This document shows, piece after piece, positions 35,865 through 41,944 of a stretch of DNA of 41,944 nt (its first letter is position 1; every line of letters starts with the position of its first letter). Below the pieces are notes generated by a model, which was given only the letters and a program-made list of their open reading frames with translations, was not told where the DNA came from and did not search any database. A program made the translations under genes and the position numbers. Where the stretch lies: positions 1 through 41,944 of the forward strand of contig JAUWTJ010000032.1 in the NCBI GenBank assembly GCA_030614785.1, in the 5' to 3' direction. The stretch is from Alphaproteobacteria bacterium. Its GTDB lineage: Bacteria; Pseudomonadota; Alphaproteobacteria; M2410.

Positions 35865-37085
35865 CTAGCCACCGAATTCATCGAAACGGACATTTTCCTG
35901 TCCGACCCCCAGCTGGTCTAGCATATGCGTCACTGCGCTGATCATCATCGGAGGTCCGCAGAGGTAGTACTCGCAGTTCTGTGGGGCCGGATGATCCTTC
36001 AGATAGTTCTCGTAGAGCACGTCGTGAATGAATCCCGTATAGCCCTTCCAGTGGTCTTCGGGCTTTGGATCTGATAGCGCGACGGACCAGTCAAAATTCT
36101 CGTTTTCTGCCTGCAGACGATCGAAGTCCTCAACATAGAACAACTCCTGGCGGCTTCGCGCTCCATACCAGAACGTGATCTTTCGTTTTGAGCGGAGGCG
36201 TTTCAATTGGTCGAATATATGAGAGCGCATGGGGGCCATGCCGGCACCGTCGCCGACGAAGACCATTTCCCTCTCGGTATCGGTGGCAATAAAATGCTTG
36301 AATGGACCGAGGACCGTGACCTTGTCTCCAGGCTTCAAGCTGAAAATGTAGGATGAAGCCACGCCTGGCGGGATGGAATCGGGGGCTCCGAGCGGCGGGA
36401 TTGCGATCCTGACATCTAGTATGATTATCCCCTTTTCTTCGGGGTAATTAGCCATAGAGTATGCGCGTGTTACGATTTCCTTTGAACTTGCCGTATAACG
36501 CCAAAGGCCGAGCCGATCCCATTGATCCCGGAACTCAGGATTTATTTCGAAGTCTGCGAACTTCACATGGTAAGGTGGGCACTCGATTTGAACAAAGTTA
36601 CCGGCGCGAAATCCCATGCTTTCCCCAGCCGGCAGTTCTATCACCAACTCCTTGATTAGAGCTGCAACATTTCTGTTCGACCGTACTCTGCACTGCCAAC
36701 GCTTCACCCCGAAGATTTCCTCGGGTACTTCAATCTCGATGTCCTGTTTGATCGCAACCTTACAGGCAAGGCGCATTCCCTCCGCAGCCTCGCGCTTCGT
36801 GATATGCGCTTTTTCAATAGACAGCATGTCGCCACCGCCCTTTAAGACCTTGACGCGACATCGACCACATTGGCCGATCCCGCAATTAGACGGCAAATAG
36901 ATGCCAGCGTCGGCCAGTGCGCCTAACAGGTGGCCACCGAGCGGTGCTGTGATTTTCCTTTCGTCGTTGATTGATATGCTAACATGGCCTTTTTGGATGA
37001 ACTTCGACCTGGCCGCTAGAACGATTAGCGCTAGGGCCATGACGATGCCTGTGAATAGGATGACGCCGGAAATTATCTCAACCAT
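35865..37085 (-). CDS. nqrF: NqrF-like NADH-dependent flavin/2Fe-2S reductase (orphan)
   Basis: A 406-residue membrane-anchored oxidoreductase with the NqrF layout: one N-terminal transmembrane helix (about 5-24), a 2Fe-2S ferredoxin domain (about 34-128), an FAD-binding domain (RAYSMAN) and an NADH-binding domain ([22 protein letters not shown]) ending in FDEFGG. In Na+-NQR this subunit takes electrons from NADH. Cluster cysteines 68, 73, 76 and 108 give CX4CX2C, the plant-ferredoxin spacing, rather than the CX5CX2C usual for NqrF. No nqrA-E lies nearby; IS fragments begin right upstream and IS copy 4 ends 9 bp downstream. It may be an orphan reductase or the rest of a broken operon. Confidence 0.85.
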   Translation of the reverse strand: MVEIISGVILFTGIVMALALIVLAARSKFIQKGHVSISINDERKITAPLGGHLLGALADAGIYLPSNCGIGQCGRCRVKVLKGGGDMLSIEKAHITKREAAEGMRLACKVAIKQDIEIEVPEEIFGVKRWQCRVRSNRNVAALIKELVIELPAGESMGFRAGNFVQIECPPYHVKFADFEINPEFRDQWDRLGLWRYTASSKEIVTRAYSMANYPEEKGIIILDVRIAIPPLGAPDSIPPGVASSYIFSLKPGDKVTVLGPFKHFIATDTEREMVFVGDGAGMAPMRSHIFDQLKRLRSKRKITFWYGARSRQELFYVEDFDRLQAENENFDWSVALSDPKPEDHWKGYTGFIHDVLYENYLKDHPAPQNCEYYLCGPPMMISAVTHMLDQLGVGQENVRFDEFGG

Positions 37086-37228
37086 GTCGTGTTCTCACAT
37101 GGGTGCGGGGCCATGCGTTGCGACACGAAGGTGTGCTCGCGGTGGCAAACCCTATACGAGCAGTTGCAGAACTGCATCTCGCGCTGATCCCGATTTGGTG
37201 ACACATCTTATTCCCCGGGCGGATAGTT

Positions 37229-38011
37229 TGTAAAGCCCCCATCTTATGTACCACTTTCTAATAGAGTTTCTGGCACCGGTGGACGCATGTTCAGGGCCTG
37301 ATGAGGGCGGATGTGATTGTACTGTTTCAGCCATGTTTCGATGACGACCTGAGCCTGTTTGATTGAAGTGAACCATTCTGCATTGAGGACTTCCCTGCGC
37401 AGCGTTCCGTTGAAGCGTTCATTGTAGCCGTTCTCCCACGGGCTCCCCGGATAGATGCGGATCGGCTTGATGCCAACTTTTGTCAGCCAGGTCTGGAAGT
37501 TCTCGGCAATAAACTCGGGACCATTGTCTGACCTGATGAACTCCGGCCTACCATGTTTCAGGAAGAGAGGATAGAGAGCCTCCAGAACCTCCGCATTACC
37601 CATTCGAGGCTTCACGGCGACACACAGGGCTTGACGGGTATACTCATCCAGTACGGTCAGCATTTTATAAGACCTGCCTCCCGCCAATTTATCGTGGACA
37701 AAATCAATGCTCTAGATGTGGTTCTGATACTTCGGACGCAGCCGGATGATCGAGCTGTCCTTGTGATAGAGACGCTTCCGCTTCCTGTGACGCTGCGGTA
37801 TCTGGAGACCTTCTTCCCTCCAGAGCCGTTCTAACTTCTTGTGATTGACCTGCCAGCCTTCAATGCGAAGCAAGGCAGCAATCTTCCTATAGCCGTAGCG
37901 GCCATATTGCTTTGCCAGTCTGATCAAAGCCAGCCGAAGGCTGTCATCATCTCCAACCAATGTGATAATGCTCCGTATGGAAATTCTTCGATATAGTACG
38001 CCGATTGTCCT
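37229..38011. mobile_element. IS3-family element fragment
   Basis: A recognisable end TGTAAAGCCCCCATC starts at 37229, beyond the transposase stop. The other end and the first open frame are missing, cut at 38012 by IS copy 5. Confidence 0.7.
37244..37960 (-). pseudogene. IS3-family transposase OrfB with an amber codon
   Basis: Two consecutive frames in one register encode QYGRYGYRKIAALLRIEGW, then NHKKLERLWREEGL, then after an in-frame TAG (complement of 37712-37714) SIDFVHDKLAGGRSYKMLT, IRSDNGPEFIA and PGSPWENGYNERFNGTLRRE. The TAG replaces the Trp found at this place in the family (W-SIDFVHD), so a single G-to-A change inactivated it. The DDE residues remain. The N-terminus before VGDDDSL is missing. 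Confidence 0.88.
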
Positions 38012-38304
38012 GTGAGGTGCGAATTGCTACTCAAGTGGCTTCGGGCAGTTGATAAAGGCCGTGACAATGAGCCTTCCACCGAAAGGCGTCCAGACGAGCG
38101 TTCTTCCGATCCGTTTTATTGCAGCCTGAATCGGGTAAAGCGCCATTGCGTCCCTGATGAGGGCGACTTCTGTTAAAATACTCCTTGTAGAGCTGTAATT
38201 TTCTCTCCAGATCGCCAGCATTCCAGAAGGGCACCTTGTCCAGATATTCTCGCCTGATGGTCCCAATCAGTCGTTCCACAAAAGGGTGTGACAGAGGAAC
38301 GTAT
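38012..38304 (-). mobile_element. IS copy 5 (3' end fragment)
   Basis: TGTGAGGTGCGAATTGCTACT at 38012-38032 is the right end of the family in reverse orientation. Homology to copy 4 continues to about 38304 and then stops in the middle of the transposase gene. Confidence 0.85.
38031..38304 (-). pseudogene. C-terminal fragment of the IS copy 5 transposase
   Basis: About 90 residues (YVPLSHPFVERLIGTIRRE to HGLYQLPEAT) nearly identical to copy 4. The frame extends into non-homologous DNA up to 38384, which is not part of the IS. Confidence 0.88.
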
Positions 38305-38312
38305 TCTTCTCC

Positions 38313-38573
38313 TTGATCCGCGCGTTGCTGAAATCCAATATTCTGCGGCCGATCAGCGGAGCAGGCAGCGAACGAGTACTCCATAGAATTTTGATATTTG
38401 GGTTTACTCTGTCAGCTTTGATTATGATTCTGGGATTTGGGCTCAAATACCGGGAACTGTCAGAGTCTGAACAAGAAAAGGCTGTCGCAGTTATTAGGTC
38501 AGAGCTTCTTGCAAATTATGAAACTCTTAAAGAACTGGGAAAGAACACATCCACAATTTTGGGAGCAATCCAG
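38313..38573 (+). pseudogene. Fragment of an unidentified membrane-protein gene
   Basis: About 87 residues: a basic start, one strong transmembrane segment (ILIFGFTLSALIMILGFGL, about 26-44) and a charged helical stretch (SESEQEKAVAVIRSELLANY). The layout suggests the N-terminal part of a membrane-anchored sensor or signalling protein, but I do not recognise it. It sits between IS copy 5 and an IS3-type fragment, so it is probably truncated at the C-terminus and perhaps also at the N-terminus. Confidence 0.5.
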
Positions 38574-38660
38574 GTGCGTCAGAGGCTCGGTTCATCCGAG
38601 CGTCGGGCCTGCAGAACGATCAGCGTGGCGCGATCCACACAGCGATACAAGGCATCCTCT
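38574..38660 (+). pseudogene. IS3-family OrfB N-terminal fragment
   Basis: In the same frame as the preceding fragment, the sequence SSERRACRTISVARSTQRY is the hallmark beginning of IS3-family OrfB (SERRACR--G--RST-RY). It lies on the opposite strand to the OrfB remnant at 37244-37960, which lacks just this part. Confidence 0.7.
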
Positions 38661-38712
38661 GGCGTGTCAACCATTCAGAAATGTTGCAGGTTCCGCAAAG
38701 CAGAAATGAAAC

Positions 38713-38740
38713 AGGCGGCGGTCCACAGTGTTCGCCGCCT
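38713..38740 (-). terminator. Possible terminator of the coiled-coil lipoprotein gene
   Basis: A perfect 8-bp inverted repeat (AGGCGGCG at 38713-38720, CGCCGCCT at 38733-38740) with a 12-nt loop lies 33 bp past the stop codon of the minus-strand gene. The following minus-strand bases (GTTTCATTTC) are only a weak T-run. Confidence 0.5.
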
Positions 38741-38773
38741 GATATAGACAGTCTTCAAGCATCGGGAGCCGGT

Positions 38774-39907
38774 TTAATTGTCGATCTGATCTTGACTCTC
38801 AGTATCAACTTCGGTTTCGGTCTTATCGGTTTCTTCGTCTGCTCTCACGGCTTCTGCTGCACGATCCAACAGGTCCGCAATTGTATTCTGCGTACTCCTG
38901 CGCCCCTGGCTGATGTCGGACTTTGCCTCCGTCACTCGTGTTTCGAGATCAGCCCAGCGAATTCTGGCTTCTGTGGAAACGTTGCTCTTGGACCGCTGAA
39001 TCCACATTCGGGCATTCTCAAGATGACTGATAGCTTGCTCGTGAGTTGCATCGGACCGCTCAGCAAGTTGCGCTCTTTGTAGTGCGGCTTGAGCTTCGAT
39101 ATGAGCGTATTGTGTGCGGACCCACTCAATCTCGTCGCTGGTGACAACATCGCGCTCCATCTTGTCCAACTGGCTCTTCATATTGTCGGTCAATTGGTTC
39201 AATCTGGAATGAGCCGCATCAGCATTACTGTCGACAGACGCCCTGACTCTTTGCAGCTCTGTCCTAAGGTCATCGATCTCACTTCGCGTCCATCCGGTAG
39301 CATCGTCTCTGGCTGTTCGAAGGCGCTGTTCTGTTTGATCAAACCTCTCACTTACTTCCTCCCTGGCGCTTCCAGTTCGAAACGCTGCCTGAGCTGAGAG
39401 CAGTTCGGCTCTGGCTCTCGCGATGGCAATCCGGGCAGACATGTCTTTGTTCCGGTTTAGCGAGGTGAACTGGCTTTCGGCAAGCGCTTCGGCCATTAGC
39501 ACTTCGCTCCAGGAACCTGCCTGGTTTAGATTTTCTCCCGCGTCCATTCCCTGTGAACTGATACTGGTTTTCGTTTCGGCAAGCACAGCCCGCAGGATCA
39601 GAATACGCGACCGAGTGCCCTGACCCGCTTTGTCATGCGCAGCCGCCAAATAGCCGTCTGCCTTGTTCAACCGTATAATTGCATCTTCAGGGGAATCATC
39701 GATGAGATAGGCGGACCGGGCTGAGAGAATAGCCAGATTGGCGCGGGCAACATCGAGTTGAACATGACTGGTTTTTATCCATGCCCGCTCGGTTTCGAGC
39801 CGACTTGTTGGCGCACTATCATTGAACTCATCCGCCGTGGCGCACGAACTCGTACCCAGCGCCGAGGCGACGACGATGATTGCGGCAGGGAGAGATGGCA
39901 TTTTCAT
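38774..39907 (-). CDS. Exported coiled-coil protein, possible lipoprotein
   Basis: A 377-residue protein. N-terminal signal sequence (MKMPSLPAAIIVVASALGTSSCA) with Cys22; the box before it (TSSC) is a weak lipobox, so lipid attachment is possible but unproven. The rest is almost entirely helical and heptad-rich, with repeated ARA-LLSAQAAFR-like and AHIEAQAAL-like units, resembling DUF4398-type or tetratricopeptide-like envelope proteins; the acidic tail is disordered. ATG 39907 is chosen because the signal peptide starts there; the open frame goes back to 40039 inside the next gene. It follows the LEA-like gene by 76 nt and is probably co-transcribed. Confidence 0.75.
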   Translation of the reverse strand: MKMPSLPAAIIVVASALGTSSCATADEFNDSAPTSRLETERAWIKTSHVQLDVARANLAILSARSAYLIDDSPEDAIIRLNKADGYLAAAHDKAGQGTRSRILILRAVLAETKTSISSQGMDAGENLNQAGSWSEVLMAEALAESQFTSLNRNKDMSARIAIARARAELLSAQAAFRTGSAREEVSERFDQTEQRLRTARDDATGWTRSEIDDLRTELQRVRASVDSNADAAHSRLNQLTDNMKSQLDKMERDVVTSDEIEWVRTQYAHIEAQAALQRAQLAERSDATHEQAISHLENARMWIQRSKSNVSTEARIRWADLETRVTEAKSDISQGRRSTQNTIADLLDRAAEAVRADEETDKTETEVDTESQDQIDN

Positions 39908-39983
39908 TACACTGTCCTTTCTAAAACTGATTGTGTTATGGATCGGCGGCCAGGAGACAGGCAGGTGCCTGTCTCCCTGACCA

Positions 39984-41126
39984 TCAATCCTTTTCATGCA
40001 TGGCTTCCCTGGCACCTTTCGCCATGCCTTTGAGCGCACCTTTGGCGACGCTCAACATTCGCGCCCCCAATTCACCGGCTTCTTCGGCAACAGCATGAGC
40101 AGCCTTTTCGCTGGCATGCAGTGTCTCGCTTCCAAGATCCTTGAGGCGATCTCCGGCTGCGTGCGCGGCCTTTACCGCATGCTCTCGCAGACTTGAACCG
40201 GCCTTTCGGGCATCATCTGCGGCGTCATTGAGAACATCCCTTGCAATTCTGTCGGAACGGTCTGCGACCTTCCGCAAGGTCTCGACAAACAGGTCACCGA
40301 CCCCTGCCAGGTCTTCCCGGAGCTGCTTAAGCTCGTGCGCTGTATATTCACCCAGGTGTTCGCCAGATGTAGCGATGCTTTCGCGGATCCGAGCGATAAC
40401 AGTCCCAAGCCCCTCGCGCACGCCTTCAGCCGCCGCAGCCGTCGCGTCCTTGACAGATTCGCCACCCTCTTCAGCGGCTTCGACAGCGGCGGAAAGAACA
40501 GCTTCGGAGACCTTACGGACACGCTCTGCCGTGAATTTAGCCTCGCCCAACGCTGTAACCGTTGCATCATGGGTGATCTTGCGGACGGTGTCGCTAACCT
40601 CCGCACCACTCTCGATGGCCTTCTTCACCGCATTCCTGACGGTATCACGCGTGATACCGAGCATTTCTGTCATTTTCAATTTGCTGTCGGCCACGGCGAC
40701 TTCAATATCTTCACGAATATCATCAGAAAACTCTCCGGCAACGTCCTTTGCACTATCAAGGCCTTCGCGCAGGACTGATGCCAAATGATCTTTTTCAGAT
40801 TGAGCCCTGTCAGTGGCCTTGTGGAGTTCCTTTTGCGTAGTTTCAACGAGCTGCTGCTCCGCATGCCCTACGCCTTCTATGGCGCCGTTTACAGCCGCCG
40901 CTATCTTGTCACGACTGGCTTCACCACTCTCCTGGAGCGTCTTCACAGCGGAATGAACGGCTTCTCGTGAGATCTTGCGCACATCCTTTGAGCCTTCCTT
41001 CAGGCTTTCCGTGGAACGAACCACTGAGTCACGAACAATGTGATAGACATCCCTGGCCGTAAGTTGGCTTCGCTCTTTTGTCTCCTTCAAGCCATCTACA
41101 ATCTGTTTTCTCAGGTCCTTTAACAT
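39984..41126 (-). CDS. Long amphipathic helical protein (LEA/apolipoprotein-like)
   Basis: A 380-residue cytoplasmic protein with no signal sequence, Ala/Glu/Lys/Arg-rich and almost proline-free. Imperfect repeats recur (REAVHSAVKTL, RDTVRNAVKKAIESG, VSDTVRKITHDAT, SVKDATAAAAEGVREGL), the 11-residue type periodicity of late-embryogenesis-abundant and apolipoprotein-like proteins. It resembles proteins annotated DUF6781, though I name that family with low certainty. A desiccation- or membrane-protective role is an inference from composition. Strong AAGGAG site before the ATG at 41126. The same promoter region faces the Crp/Fnr gene, which is upstream on the same strand. Confidence 0.75.
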   Translation of the reverse strand: MLKDLRKQIVDGLKETKERSQLTARDVYHIVRDSVVRSTESLKEGSKDVRKISREAVHSAVKTLQESGEASRDKIAAAVNGAIEGVGHAEQQLVETTQKELHKATDRAQSEKDHLASVLREGLDSAKDVAGEFSDDIREDIEVAVADSKLKMTEMLGITRDTVRNAVKKAIESGAEVSDTVRKITHDATVTALGEAKFTAERVRKVSEAVLSAAVEAAEEGGESVKDATAAAAEGVREGLGTVIARIRESIATSGEHLGEYTAHELKQLREDLAGVGDLFVETLRKVADRSDRIARDVLNDAADDARKAGSSLREHAVKAAHAAGDRLKDLGSETLHASEKAAHAVAEEAGELGARMLSVAKGALKGMAKGAREAMHEKD

Positions 41127-41315
41127 TGGGAACTCCTTTCCATATCTCCGAACGTTTTACCGCGCAGAATTGCAGACAGCGGCTCATTGGAGTGTCGAAA
41201 ATTTATGAAGAAAACACAGGAAGCGATGTTCGCCAGGTTACAAGTAGTCATCTTTTTTCAATAATTGTGCACATCAGGGGGGTGACGGATGTAATCCGAT
41301 TTGTGAAATGCTTCG

Positions 41316-41944
41316 TTAGGGCTTGTCGAGATGGATGTCGAACTTACGCTCCGCCTTTTCAAGCAGCGCCTGGATGTCTTCGACGGACCACTTCCCTCGC
41401 TCCCCGGACAGTATTCCTTGCCTTTTCCATTTCTGAATATGTTGGCTCACAATAATACGAACTGAACCTATCATCGAAGCCAGCGTCTCTTGGGAAAGGT
41501 CATTGATGAGGCGAAGGCCGTGTACCGGGGAGTTGCTGGTCAAATGTCGAAGGATGAGGTGGGCCAAACGAGTCTCGGTATCATAGAGAGACAGCTCCTC
41601 GACTTGATCTACCAGCTGGTGAATTTGATCTCCCAGATAGGGTAAAAAAGTACGGTTGAAATCCGGATGGTGAAAAAGCCACTCACGTACTTGTGAAAGC
41701 GGCGCTGTCAGGACTTCCATATCATCCAGCGCCGTCGCCACGACATCATGAGGTTTACTATCAAGAAGGCTGACAATGTCAAATCCGTCTCCGGGTGCGA
41801 GCAGGCATAAGATGTGCTCTCGCCCGTTTTCAGGATGATACGACGAGACCTTCGCGCGGCCGCTGACAATCAGGTAGAATCGTTTGTCAGCACCATCATG
41901 TGCGAGTGTTGTATCCCGTTTATAGGTCCTGTCATAGTGAAAGA
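41316..41944 (-). CDS. Crp/Fnr-family transcriptional regulator (5' part outside window)
   Basis: About 209 C-terminal residues are visible, open to the window edge. The cyclic-nucleotide-type beta-roll end (FYLIVSGRAKV, then HILCLLAPGDGFDIVSLLD) is followed by a dimer helix and a winged helix-turn-helix (LSQETLASMIGSVRIIVSQHIQKWKRQGIL). The recognition helix reads VRIIVSQHI, without the E-x2-SR of FNR/FixK, so it is not expected to bind TTGAT-N4-ATCAA boxes. No cysteine cluster is visible in the part seen. It may control the helical-protein genes downstream, 189 nt away on the same strand. Confidence 0.88.
   Translation of the reverse strand, partial: FHYDRTYKRDTTLAHDGADKRFYLIVSGRAKVSSYHPENGREHILCLLAPGDGFDIVSLLDSKPHDVVATALDDMEVLTAPLSQVREWLFHHPDFNRTFLPYLGDQIHQLVDQVEELSLYDTETRLAHLILRHLTSNSPVHGLRLINDLSQETLASMIGSVRIIVSQHIQKWKRQGILSGERGKWSVEDIQALLEKAERKFDIHLDKP

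Overview
The window looks like a chromosomal accessory region of an alphaproteobacterium. The evidence is a short DUF4167-type protein, a run of alphaproteobacterial-looking metabolic genes, an Omp85/TamB pair, and many integrase-core insertion sequences. I could not run a search, so the genus is open. No tRNA, rRNA or CRISPR array was seen.

Layout. (1) 1-11.4 kb holds a MacA/MacB-type efflux operon (adaptor, ATPase, permease), a two-domain universal stress protein, PEP synthase, a Na/Pi cotransporter with a PhoU-like tail, and an orphan GroEL. A well-formed FNR/FixK-type box sits about 41.5 bp upstream of a plausible start point in front of both the efflux operon and groEL. This suggests an oxygen-limitation or redox regulon. 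A 145-bp, about 97% identical direct repeat (a duplicated 3' end of the cotransporter gene) flanks PEP synthase. (2) 11.4-13.45 kb is a scrapyard: a transposase relic cut by a complete IS, the C-terminal stub of a serine recombinase, a hairpin-forming repeat, and a decayed CAGGGAA-rich stretch. (3) 13.45-21.1 kb, minus strand, carries a Prim-Pol primase, an AmrS-like radical SAM enzyme, TamA and TamB in one direction. A single-domain CheR methyltransferase is divergent from them. (4) 22.1-23.3 kb has small minus-strand genes: an unknown 70-aa protein, a DUF4167-like protein, a zinc-ribbon-like protein and IF-1.

(5) 23.5-28.1 kb is IS-rich, with three copies of one integrase-core IS family, a fragment of another, and a PEP-CTERM-like secreted protein between them. 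(6) 28.1-34.5 kb, minus strand, reads usp, acetyl-CoA synthetase, PDH E1 alpha, E1 beta, E2, acyl carrier protein and a truncated alanine dehydrogenase. From the synthetase to the acyl carrier protein the genes overlap by ATGA junctions, so this is a tight acetyl-CoA-producing operon whose end was destroyed by IS activity. (7) 34.5-38.7 kb has another full IS copy, an orphan NqrF-like reductase, an IS3-family transposase with an amber codon, a fifth IS fragment and a broken membrane-protein gene. (8) 38.7-41.9 kb has a coiled-coil lipoprotein-like protein, a long LEA/apolipoprotein-like helical protein and the C-terminal part of a Crp/Fnr regulator that runs off the window.

Read together, the non-IS genes form a stress and low-oxygen metabolic island: two paralogous Usp proteins, GroEL, PEP synthase, acetyl-CoA production, phosphate uptake, efflux, FNR-type boxes and a Crp/Fnr regulator. 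Repeated IS insertion and recombination have eroded it. The most unusual items are the twin FNR-type promoters, the repeated structured element with a compensatory base-pair change, and the primase-AmrS-TamA-TamB gene order.
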